Below are positions 8,485-15,865 of a DNA stretch of 15,865 bases, piece by piece; positions within the stretch are counted from its first letter, which is position 1, and each line of letters starts with the position of its first letter. The notes under the pieces are model-generated. The model saw nothing but the letters and a program-made list of their open reading frames with translations, did no database searches and was not told the DNA's origin. Origin of the DNA: Ochromonadaceae sp. CCMP2298 (lineage: Eukaryota; Sar; Synurophyceae; Ochromonadales; Ochromonadaceae); NCBI GenBank assembly GCA_026770595.1, contig MU634094.1, forward strand, positions 1 to 15,865, given 5' to 3'. Made by a program: the position numbers and the translations under genes.

Positions 8485-11400
8485 ATGGCAGAAGCAGAAG
8501 CAAACCTATGCGCCAGCCTGCACCTGCGCGAATTGGGGCACCGGCCATGGCGGATACCTGAGCTGTCCAAGGCCTCCGCGAAGCAGATGGACGAGGAGTA
8601 CAGCGGCATCGCGGGGTTTGTGGGTAGTCTGCGGGCCGCCGTCGTGGCCGTGGACTGGGACGAGGTGGAGGTGGTAGTGGGGGATATAATCGTCGCCCTG
8701 CTGGACAACTCGAATGTCAACCAGCTGTTCGCAGTGACGCCCAAGAAGAAGCTGCAGCGCGAGTGCTTCGTGCTGCTGGGTGGCCTGGACCTGCTCCTGC
8801 AGCTCTTCCAGCCCCCTTTCGTAAGCCACCCTGACGCGCGCCACATCCGCCCAGAGGAGGTGCTGCGCAAGGCTGAGATCTGGAACGAGATCGTGGTCAT
8901 CCTGAGAGAGGTCTCTTTCGCCATCCCCTCATTGGCGGACAAGCAGTTCAAATCGGGACAGATGGTCTTCTTCTTCACCCTGCTGAGCCATCAATCTGTC
9001 TTCGACAACACCATGAACCTGCTTGAAGAAGTACTAGCCTCTAGGGACGACACCTTCCAGCTTTCCCTGGTTCCTGACTTCCACCAGCTAGTCAGGAAGT
9101 TCTCAGCCAGGCAGCTGGCGCACTTCTGCCGTGTGCTGAGCCTACTGCTGTTTGAGCCCGAGGACAGACACGTGATGGAGAACAGCCACGTGATACACTC
9201 CGCTGAGTTGCTGCAGGTGTGTTTATCCCTCTCTGTGTTGCTGTGTATTCCCTCACTCTCTGTGGTGCTATGTATTTATCCCTCTCTATGGTGCTATATA
9301 TTTATCCCTCACTCTCTATGTATTTCTCTCTCTAACGATGTATATTCCCACGTTCCCACTCTATCAGGTGCGGCGCAACAAGATGGCCCGCTGCACGGGC
9401 GTGGTGGAGCGCAACCAGAGTCTCGTCATAGACATGCCCGAGATGCTTCCCCGCCTTGTGCAGATCCTGAGGGTGATCAACTTCGGCCCCAACTTGGCGG
9501 AGCTGATCTCACACAACATTGTGTCCCAAGTGCCCATCACCTCAGACATACTGACCTTCTTCTCCAGCTCCATGGGGGTGTCCGACTGGGACCACTTCTA
9601 CAACCTGGAGAAGATAGTGCAGGACGACAGTGTGCAGAGAGCCTCGGCCTCCACCTCTTCCTCCGCCACTTCGAGTGCGTCCGGCTCGCCCGCGAGGGGG
9701 TGGGGGATAAGAGGAATGGGAGCAGGCGCAGGAGCAGGGACGGGAGTGGGGACAGGGACTGGAGTGGGGGCAGGGAGCCTCGCTACCCTGGATGACGATG
9801 ACATCACCGCAGAGCTGTTGAACTCATTCTCCCCAGGGTCCGACTCCAACCCCCGCTCCATGGACTTGTCTAACATCGTGTCCGTCATGACCCTGGGGAG
9901 GAACCTGGGAATCGCCGACATGACCCCCCTAGGCGAGGCACTGCTCGTAGCACAACCCTCCTACGATGCACCCGCAAGAGACGGAGCAGACGGGGGCGCA
10001 AGGACTCGCCGCTCGAGACGCATGAACGCAGCAGCCAGACTTTCCGATATGGGGCCCGGGCGTGCGAAGAAGGAACTACAGTTCCATGCCATGCTGCTGG
10101 CGCCCCACCAGATCGAGCTGATCTTCGTGCTGTGCACGCTGTTGTCGGGGCGCAGGAAGATCTCCGTGCAGAGGCAGTTCGCACAGGCGGGGCTGGACCG
10201 CGTGCTGCTGGTAAGTGAGCATGTGGGTGTGGAATCTATAGGTACTGTATGTAGTGTGGCTGTACTCTACACCTTTTTACTCTAATCCTGTCCTACCCCT
10301 TTCCCCTATCGCCCTCAGGGTATGTTCGATCGAATGAGCTGGGACACGCCCCCCCCCCACAGGGCCTCTGGGGCGCACATACATGGGCCTGGGTGCGAGT
10401 GCGACCCCGAGAGTGCGCTGAGGGTGCAGTTCCTGAGACTGATCCACAACTTTTACGATAGGGACTTCCTAGGTAAGTGCTTTTACTTCTGTGGAAGTAG
10501 CTGTATTGTGGGAGTACTGTATGGTGGTAGTAGGTGTATCGTAGGACCTGGGTAAGTGGACACGCAACTTTTTTAAAACAGATATCTAATACACTATCTA
10601 CACACACCCTACACCCTCTCCACCCCCTCCACCCCCCACACCCTCTACCCCACCACAGGCAACTCCAACAAGCTGCTCATGCTCTCCGCAGAAGAACGAC
10701 AATTCGTAGCCTCAGAGCAAGAGGGGCTCTACCTCGACACCTCCACGCAGGGCATCCTCTCCAAAACTATCGCCACCCTGCTGAGGGAAGCCCCCGACTC
10801 CCTCTATAAGTTCTGGCTGTCCGCATGTGTCGAAAACTTTCTCAGGGGCTGTGGGCGCATGGGGCAGGCGCTGGTGTCCCGCTACGGGGTGGTGGAACAC
10901 ACCCTAAGACACATCGTGTCCCAACCCACCTCCACCTCTCTGCAGACGTCGTTTGATCTGCTAGGCGAGCTGGTGAAGTGCAACCACAGAGTGCTGGCGA
11001 GGGTGGAGGCGGAGTTGAGTGACGAGGAGTTCGAGAGACTGGTGGGGGTGGTTATGGGGAACCTTGTAGACTCTAACGTGTTCGTCAGGTCGCTCTACCT
11101 GTCACTGGGCATGCTGGGGTACAGCTATGCGATATTCGACAGGCAGGAGGAGGAGGCGGCACTGGGGGCTGGAACAGATATCCGAGCGAAGGGAGCGGGG
11201 GACAGGGCTGGGGTGGGGGCGGGTGTGATGCTGTCTCCGGACAGTGGACTGGCTCGCCTGGGTTACCACCTGAACACGCTGAACAGCCCGCAGGAGGGAC
11301 TGGTGTGGGATGGGCAGGGGCAGGGACAGGGGCGGGAGGGTTATTTGGTGGACACGTGGGTGCAGTTTGAGCCCGCAGTGCTGTCTCCCAGGGCTTTGGC

Positions 11401-13024
11401 GATGTATCAGCCCAAGGAGGGGAGAAAAGTGAGGGGTGGTAGGGAGAGGGAGAGTAGGGAGGGCAGGGAGGGTGGGTTTAGTGAGGGGAGAGAGGGGAGT
11501 GGAAGTGGGGGCAGTGGGGGCAGTGGGAGGGAGGGTAGGGAGAGGGAGCGGACTGGATCTGCGTCTGCTCTGTCTTCTCTGGGCAGTGGGGTGATGGGGG
11601 CTTTGAAGGACATGCGCAAGGCAACAAAGGGGTTTTGGAAGATGGGCGGGGAGGCCTCACCCTCACCCACACCTGCATCACCCACACCAAAGAGCAGCTG
11701 GGGGGCCAGTGGGGGTTGGGGTAGTGGGGTTAGCAGTGGTGGGGTAAACAGCAGTGCTGGGCGGGAGAAGGATTTGGGTGATGAGAAGGATGAGGGGGAT
11801 GGGATATACTACGACTGTGCATCAAGCACGCCCCCTGACGCAGTAAAGTACTCGCGTGCCATCCCCACCGTCGCCACCTCCTCCTCCGCCACCTACGACG
11901 GGCTGGGGAAGGGTCCAGGTCCTGGGTTCGAGTCCTTCGAAGCGCACTCTGGGCAGCGGGAAATAGAGCAGAGGGAAAGTGAAAGAGAGAGGGAAAGGGA
12001 GAGAGAGCGGGTGCGGTCCTCACCCCTGCAGGCACAAGTTCCCCCCAACCTGCGACGATTAGGGGCCTTCCTGATGGATCAGAAAGTTACCATCCTACTG
12101 CGCCTCATGAGCACGGTCAGTCTGAAGACCGTGAATCACGAGAACATCTGCTGTCTCAACACCGTGCTACTGGTGCTGCTAATGGAGCACCAGAGGGGTA
12201 GAATGGCTGCGACGATGCGGCAGGTGCGAGCTCTGGCGGATCGGGAGTACGATAAGACGAGGAGGGAGAAAGAGCGAGAGCTGTTGGGAGAATTGCCAGA
12301 GGGGGTGATGGGGGGCCTGGGGGGGATGGGGCTTGTAGAGGAGGAGAAGGAGATGGAGGAGGTTGTGTGCTGCGTGGTGTGCGGGGCGCCGGAGGAGGAG
12401 GAGGCAGAGGCGGATACAGAGGTAGCGGCAGAGGAAGCTGAGGCAGGGGAGCTTCGAGTAAAAGCTGAGGAGACTGTGGGTGCTGATACCAGTAGTGGGG
12501 GGGGCAGTGTGGGTAAGAGCAGTGCCAAACCGCGTCGACAGAAAATGCTAGGCGGCCAGCTGCGCTTCGGCTCTGGCTGCACTGCAGGCTGCTGCACGGA
12601 GTCAGCCCCCGCCTCTGCCTCTGTCCCCGCCTCTCCTTCTTTTTCTGAATCTCTCTCCGACTCTCTCTCCGCCGCTTACAGTGCCGCACTTCCGCCCCCC
12701 TTCTCTGGGACTGACGATGACGCCTCCACCACCCAGCCCCAGAGAGGGTCTCTGGTGGCCTTCACCAACTTCCGCGAGCTGATGTGGTACTGGCAGGAGT
12801 ACTATCTTCGCAGAGGCAGAGACCGCCTGTCCATCGAGTTCTCCAGCCACATCCCCTTCCGCCACTGGCGCCACATGGTCTCCCTGCTGTGCGCTGACGA
12901 CGGCTCACCCACTGCTTTGCTGGACGCCCCCACGCCCCTGCCGCGCAGCCCCTACTCGCAGACGACAGATGCGGCGCTACCGGGGTCGCATACGGTTGAC
13001 CAGAATGCAGTGGTCAATCTGTAG
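8485..13024 (+). CDS. TRPC4AP: TRPC4AP (TRUSS)-like protein, four exons
   Basis: Homologue of TRPC4-associated protein, a substrate receptor for CUL4-DDB1 ubiquitin ligases that in animals targets MYC and recognises Arg-type C-degrons. Exons are 8485-9216, 9368-10210, 10319-10472 and 10659-13024, joining to 1364 residues; human is about 797. The start has an in-frame TAG 12 nt upstream and context aaccATGg. Helical-repeat blocks are conserved in order: LLGGLDLLLQLFQPP; the exon 1-2 join LLQ/VRRNK; ELIFVLCTLLSGRRK; the CECDPESALRVQFLRL block (551 onward, exon 3); LYKFWLSACVENFLRG (about 625); TSFDLLGELVKCN; LVDSNVFVRSLYLSLG; ENICCLNTVLLVLL; and FRELMWYWQEYYLRRG with GRDRLSIEFSSHIPF near the C-terminus. 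Extra length is low complexity: a Gly/Ala/Thr stretch (about 361-382), an Arg/Glu/Gly region (about 828-880), Ser/Gly and Glu-rich stretches, and Cys clusters at 1147/1148/1151 and 1217/1221/1222. Neither the function of the insertions nor E3 assembly here is shown by sequence. Confidence 0.88.
9217..9367 (+). other. Intron 1 of the TRPC4AP gene, with degenerate tandem repeat
   Basis: A 151-bp phase-0 intron with donor cag/gtgtgt and acceptor tatcag/gtg. Its removal joins LLQ to VRRNK and drops a stop-containing, low-complexity segment. It consists almost wholly of about five degenerate copies of a 20-27 bp CT-rich unit related to tttatccctctctatggtg. Confidence 0.88.
10211..10318 (+). other. 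Intron 2 of the TRPC4AP gene
   Basis: A 108-bp phase-0 intron with donor ctg/gtaagt and acceptor ccctcag/ggt, preceded by a long C/T-rich tract. Splicing joins DRVLL to GMFDRMSW, restoring the conserved block that continues into exon 3. Confidence 0.88.
10473..10658 (+). other. Intron 3 of the TRPC4AP gene, with CACCC-rich tract
   Basis: A 186-bp phase-1 intron with donor ctag/gtaagt and acceptor ccacag/gc; the split codon gives Gly577. The last 60 bases are repeated caccc, ccctc and caccctcta words. A second donor-like gggtaagt occurs inside the intron at about 10551. Confidence 0.88.
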
Positions 13025-13514
13025 GCGCTCCGATCACATTTTTGATTGTGACATTTAATGTGCGATGTACAATGTAAATACAATGGCCGTGCGACAATTC
13101 AACAGTTCGCGTTGTGTAAAGTGCGTCACGTGTAATGGAACGCGCATCAGAAATCGTGCATGTGTACTGTACTGTATGTTCTGCCAGGGCGAGAATCGAT
13201 CTTCCATCCCTGCCCAGTTTACCAGATAATTTACCAAAAATATGTGCAGAATTTTGACCTCATCGAGAATCTCCCCCACTTCCCCTGCCAGTGCTTCATT
13301 ACACAGAGCACATTAATGCCTTCGTCTCGCCCTGCACCGTTAAAGGTTATCCGGATAAAGTGTATCTGTTAATCTGCCAGCTTAATTATGTGTACCCTCG
13401 TGCCTAGCTACTTATCTACTTATCTGCATATATGGCTTTGTACCTTTGTGCATATATACCTATCTGCCTATCTTTGCTGCCTATCTTTGCTGCCTATCTT
13501 TGCTGCCTATCTGC
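13025..13514. other. Convergent 3' intergenic region (TRPC4AP / MGAT1)
   Basis: 490 bp between two facing stop codons, presumably the two 3' UTRs and termination regions. Just after the TRPC4AP stop, tcacatttttgattgtga (13035-13052) can form a small stem. A canonical AATAAA is not evident on either strand. The right part (about 13400-13514) is pyrimidine-rich with tatct and ctgc words and ends in the 13-bp tandem repeat listed separately. No credible ORF. Confidence 0.6.
13468..13506. repeat. 13-bp perfect tandem repeat, three copies
   Basis: Three identical copies of ctatctttgctgc, followed by a partial copy (ctatctgc), directly abut the MGAT1 stop codon at 13515-13517. On the MGAT1 sense strand the array is purine-rich and would be the first part of the 3' UTR. 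It is probably a recent slippage product and likely length-polymorphic. Confidence 0.95.
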
Positions 13515-15033
13515 CTATTGGAAGGAGCTGGGCACTAGATGCACCTTGGTGTCCCCCCTCCACAGAGAGACAATGCCCCTGAAGGCCGTGCGCGGCACCC
13601 CCGCCTTGACGTTGTTCATCGCTCCGGCCCAGGCTGCCAGCACTGCAAAGGAGGAGCCACCCCCCTCCAGTGAGTCGTAGGCCACCCTTATGTCCCGGGA
13701 CTGGGACTTAGACGACTTTGCGTCTGCTATACTGAGGGGTGTTGCTGCCCGCACTTGTTCCAAGAACTCTCTCTCCCAGCGATCCTTCTGCAGGTACCCC
13801 AGGTCCATCGTGGTGAAGGGGACGAAGTCTGAGTTCAGAAGAGTGGAGGTCAGGTACGCGCTGTACTGCGCGTTGGACACGCCGCGCTGGCCGATGTGCA
13901 GCGTGCGACACACCTCTGGTCGCAGAAACTGTCTGTCTTTTCTGTTCTTAGGCTCCCTCAGCCAGTCGTCCCAGTACGCCTCGGGCCATTTAGGTGACAG
14001 CTCCTCCCACACCGTGCGGGTTAGCATCCACCCCAACCCTGGGAAGAAATCCGATCTGTACATCTGTTTATTGTCTTTTACTGCGGTTGTTTGTCCGTTG
14101 TCGTTCCAGGCGGAGACCCCCATGAGACTGGGGTCAGAGTCGAGAATGTCTTTGTTGGCGGCGAGCATCTCGAAGAAGTCAGGAGCTATGACCAGGTCCT
14201 CCTCCAGGATGATGACGCGCTTGATGGAGGGGGCCCTGGGGGGTAGGGTAGGGTATGGGGTATGGGATTATAGAGTATAGGGAATAGGGTATAGGGAATA
14301 GGGTATAGGGTATAGCGTATAGGGGGTAGGGTCAGGAATAGGGTCAATATGGTGAAGAATAGGGTTAGCAGACAACAGACTGCATGGTACACAGTACATG
14401 GTACATGGTACATAGTACGTACCGGAATGCCTCGTCCAGCGCCCACTTGTAGTGCGCAGCCAGGGCGAAGTAACCGTTAGTGTAGCGGCCAGAGGGGTGC
14501 TGCTTGTGCTGCAGGGACAGTCCGGGGTTCTGGGTCTGCATTAGGCTGAGGCTGGCCTTGATTATGCCGCTAACCTTGGCGTCCATCCCGTCCTGCGAGA
14601 TGAGTATGGGCACCTGACCCTGGGGGTGGTGCTGCTGCACTGCGGCTAGGGTGCGCTGCAGGTAGTCTGGTCTGTGCGCACAGATGATCAGCAGCAGCGT
14701 GTCTAAGCCCAGAGTCGTGCCACCAGATGGTGCAGAGGAGGAGGGAGGCTGGGCGACCTTGGCGGCGATGGGAGCGGTGGCAGGGTTGGGTCGGGGCACC
14801 ACTTCCTTAGGCAGTCTGCTGCGCAGTGAGCTCTCTGGCACCGCTAAGGCGGGCTGGTCGTGTGGGAGGGGGAACTGCTTCGGAGCGTTGGGAGCGCTGG
14901 GAGCGTGGTTGGGCAGAGACTCCTTGGGGAACGTCCAGCACAGAACCAGCAAGCCCACGACAAAGAGGCCCAGGAATACGTACGCTACTTTGCTTGCAAC
15001 CCCGGGTCTGCGATGGTTTCGTGTGCCCTTCAT
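13515..15033 (-). CDS. MGAT1: Alpha-1,3-mannosyl-glycoprotein 2-beta-N-acetylglucosaminyltransferase (GnT-I)
   Basis: A medial-Golgi type II membrane enzyme that adds beta-1,2-GlcNAc from UDP-GlcNAc to Man5GlcNAc2, the entry step to hybrid and complex N-glycans. On the minus strand, exon 1 is 15033-14423 and exon 2 is 14235-13515, joining to 443 residues; human is 445. A short basic cytosolic tail (1-15) precedes a transmembrane anchor (about 16-35), a Pro/Ala/Ser-rich stem (about 36-108) and the GT13 catalytic domain from about 110. ISQDG matches the family SQD nucleotide-binding site. The metal motif region reads ILEEDLVIAPDFFE, with E215-E216-D217 where relatives usually have EDD; the metal-ligating last Asp is kept. 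VSAWNDNG, RSDFFPGLGW and YWDDWLRE (which contains the catalytic Asp in rabbit GnT-I) are present, as is GVPRTAFRGIVSL near the end. It is convergent with the TRPC4AP gene. Confidence 0.95.
14236..14422 (-). other. MGAT1 intron with telomere-like degenerate repeat
   Basis: A 187-bp intron on the minus strand, donor ttccg/gtacgt and acceptor cccccag/ggcc, splitting the codon of Arg204. Splicing joins DEAFR to APSIKRVIIL, as expected for GnT-I. Most of it (about 14239-14368) is a degenerate array of ataggg/tagggta words on the plus strand, i.e. ccctata on the sense strand. Close to the donor is a second short repeat of gtacatg words (about 14389-14420). Confidence 0.93.
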
Positions 15034-15241
15034 TGGTAGCTGGGTCGCCGAGATCAGCGCGGCGCTTCCATCAATGAGCTAGATTCCACGACGTGCACAC
15101 GAGGGGCAGCCTCACTCGCTGGACGCCGATGCCAACTGGGATACCAGGTTGCACGAATGCAATAAGAATGGGCGGGGGCGAGAGGAATATCGCATCGAGG
15201 CCCTTTCCCCAAAATGGCCTGTCCCCGAAACGACAAAACCC

Positions 15242-15248
15242 ATTTATA
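15242..15248 (-). promoter_or_regulatory. Candidate TATA box for MGAT1
   Basis: The minus strand reads TATAAAT about 215 bp before the MGAT1 ATG, nearly the same distance as the TATAAAA before the TRPC4AP gene. It lies between the gene start and the large palindrome. Tentative. Confidence 0.3.
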
Positions 15249-15305
15249 CTATTGATTTAAAAACCACTAATTTATCCAAGAACCCAAGCATGCACAACTT
15301 TGCAG

Positions 15306-15835
15306 GATCCAATAGGTCGGCAAAACTCGCCCCACGGCAAAACACCCTTCACACAGCGAAATTTCGCATCTTGGGGTAAAGTCTCAATCGTCGACGCCAG
15401 TCTTTCGATCACAGATTGTGAGTTTAGATCGTGAATAACTTGTTCTAAACACATCACTTCCGTGATCTGACACCACTTTCATATTGAAACTCGATGCTTG
15501 TGTTCACTTTCATATGGTGTCGATGTACGCCGTTCTTCAAGGAAATGGTTTTAAAAAAAGTCACTGCCAATATGTTAATTTTTGACACACAGCCACTTCC
15601 TTGAAGTACGGCGTACATCGACACCATATGAAAGTGAACACAAGCATCGAGTTTCAATATGAAAGTGGTGTCAGATCACGGAAGTGATGTGTTTAGAACA
15701 AGTTATTCACGATCTAAACTCACAATCTGTGATCGAAAGACTGGCGTCGACGATGGAGACTTTACCCCAAGATGCGAAATTTCGCTGTGTGAAGGGTGTT
15801 TTGCCGTGAGGCGAGTTTTGCCGACCTATTGGATC
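15306..15835. repeat. Large near-perfect palindrome (243-bp inverted repeat arms)
   Basis: Positions 15306-15548 are the reverse complement of 15593-15835 without a gap. I compared the arms base by base and found four mismatches (15332, 15386, 15534 and 15545 against their partners), about 98% identity. The spacer (15549-15592) is 44 bp and AT-rich. Each arm also contains the perfect 12-bp palindrome gcgaaatttcgc. The outer ends begin with gatcc and end with ggatc. There is no clear target-site duplication. It could be a fold-back transposon, an inverted duplication of a gene end, or an assembly or foldback-read artefact; the substitutions argue for two real, slightly diverged copies. Confidence 0.97.
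15384..15482 (-). pseudogene. Broken mirror copy of the right-arm ORF
   Basis: In the left palindrome arm, the minus strand repeats the first 32 codons of the frame at 15659. A single base difference at 15386 then turns the Gly33 codon (GGA) into TGA. Beyond the stop the homology continues to 15306, with one further amino-acid change (Arg51 to Gly). If the right-arm frame is coding, this is a nonsense-mutated partial duplicate; otherwise it is just the other arm of the repeat. Confidence 0.2.
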
Positions 15836-15865
15836 GATGATCCAGAGCAAGCGCTCTCGATTACG
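15659..15865 (+). CDS. Unrecognised partial ORF running off the window end
   Basis: An ATG at 15659 opens a frame of 69 codons with no stop, continuing past the last base, so the protein is cut by the window edge. It begins inside the right palindrome arm and reads beyond it (after codon 59), unlike the mirror copy. Residues 24-47 contain C24, C39, C44 and C47 (ending CEISLCEGC), a spacing that could bind zinc. The composition (Asp, Arg, Thr, Ser, aromatics) is protein-like, but I recognise no family. A TGA lies in frame upstream (about 15638-15640). It could be the first exon of a gene, part of a mobile element, or a chance open frame. Confidence 0.3.
   Translation, partial: MKVVSDHGSDVFRTSYSRSKLTICDRKTGVDDGDFTPRCEISLCEGCFAVRRVLPTYWIDDPEQALSIT

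Noticed and set aside
9217-9367. Direct repeats of 20-27 bp as a CRISPR-like array
   Set aside because: The units are degenerate, abut without spacers and lie in a spliceosomal intron of a eukaryotic gene.
12513-12681. Possible fourth TRPC4AP intron: donor-like gg/gtaaga and acceptor-like cttacag after a CT tract
   Set aside because: Its length, 169 bp, would shift the frame, whereas the conserved blocks on both sides share one frame with no stops between them. It could still be a rare alternative splice.
14239-14368. A true telomere or chromosome end
   Set aside because: The words are degenerate, lie within a well-defined intron of an intact gene, and coding sequence continues on both sides.
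15272-15457. A 61-codon minus-strand frame in the left palindrome arm (begins MMCLEQVIHD)
   Set aside because: The same frame is stopped in the right arm and has no recognisable domain. The overlapping frame that reads out of the window is the better candidate.
15728-15800. CEGC followed by Arg-Arg in the edge ORF recalls the P-box of nuclear-receptor DNA-binding domains
   Set aside because: The preceding Cys spacing (C-x14-C-x4-C-x2-C) does not match the receptor zinc finger (C-x2-C-x13-C-x2-C), and the expected surrounding residues are missing.

Overview
The window is nuclear DNA of a eukaryote. It carries five protein-coding genes, four of them assignable to conserved eukaryotic families, and four short spliceosomal introns with GT-AG ends (108 to 187 bp). 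Coding sequence is GC-rich and largely intron-free, spacers are short (about 240 to 670 bp) and in places AT-rich, and genes alternate between strands. A GnT-I homologue together with a TRPC4AP homologue fits a protist or alga with complex N-glycans, but I cannot name the lineage.

Layout. 1-364: leader region with an imperfect inverted repeat. 365-1657 (+): a 430-residue coiled-coil protein with a CM1/centrosomin-like N-terminus and a consensus destruction box near the C-terminus. 1896-5252 (-): an importin-5/Kap121-type karyopherin beta without introns. 5541-7811 (-): translation initiation factor eIF3 subunit b, also without introns. 7812-8484: a divergent promoter region with an AT-rich core. 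8485-13024 (+): a four-exon TRPC4AP (TRUSS) homologue, 1364 residues, much longer than the animal protein because of low-complexity insertions. 13025-13514: the shared 3' region of two convergent genes, ending in a 13-bp tandem repeat. 13515-15033 (-): a two-exon, full-length N-acetylglucosaminyltransferase I (MGAT1/GnT-I), 443 residues. 15306-15835: a near-perfect 530-bp palindrome (243-bp arms, 4 mismatches, 44-bp spacer). Its right arm contains the start of a reading frame that is still open at the window edge, and its left arm holds the same frame broken by a stop codon.

The genes do not form one pathway. Four are housekeeping or cell-regulatory functions: nuclear import, translation initiation, a CUL4-DDB1 ubiquitin ligase receptor and Golgi N-glycan processing. 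The coiled-coil protein is a candidate microtubule-organising component. The least explained items are the terminal palindrome with its asymmetrically open reading frame, the CM1 plus D-box combination, the large insertions in the TRPC4AP homologue, and the pyrimidine-rich tandem repeats in three of the four introns.
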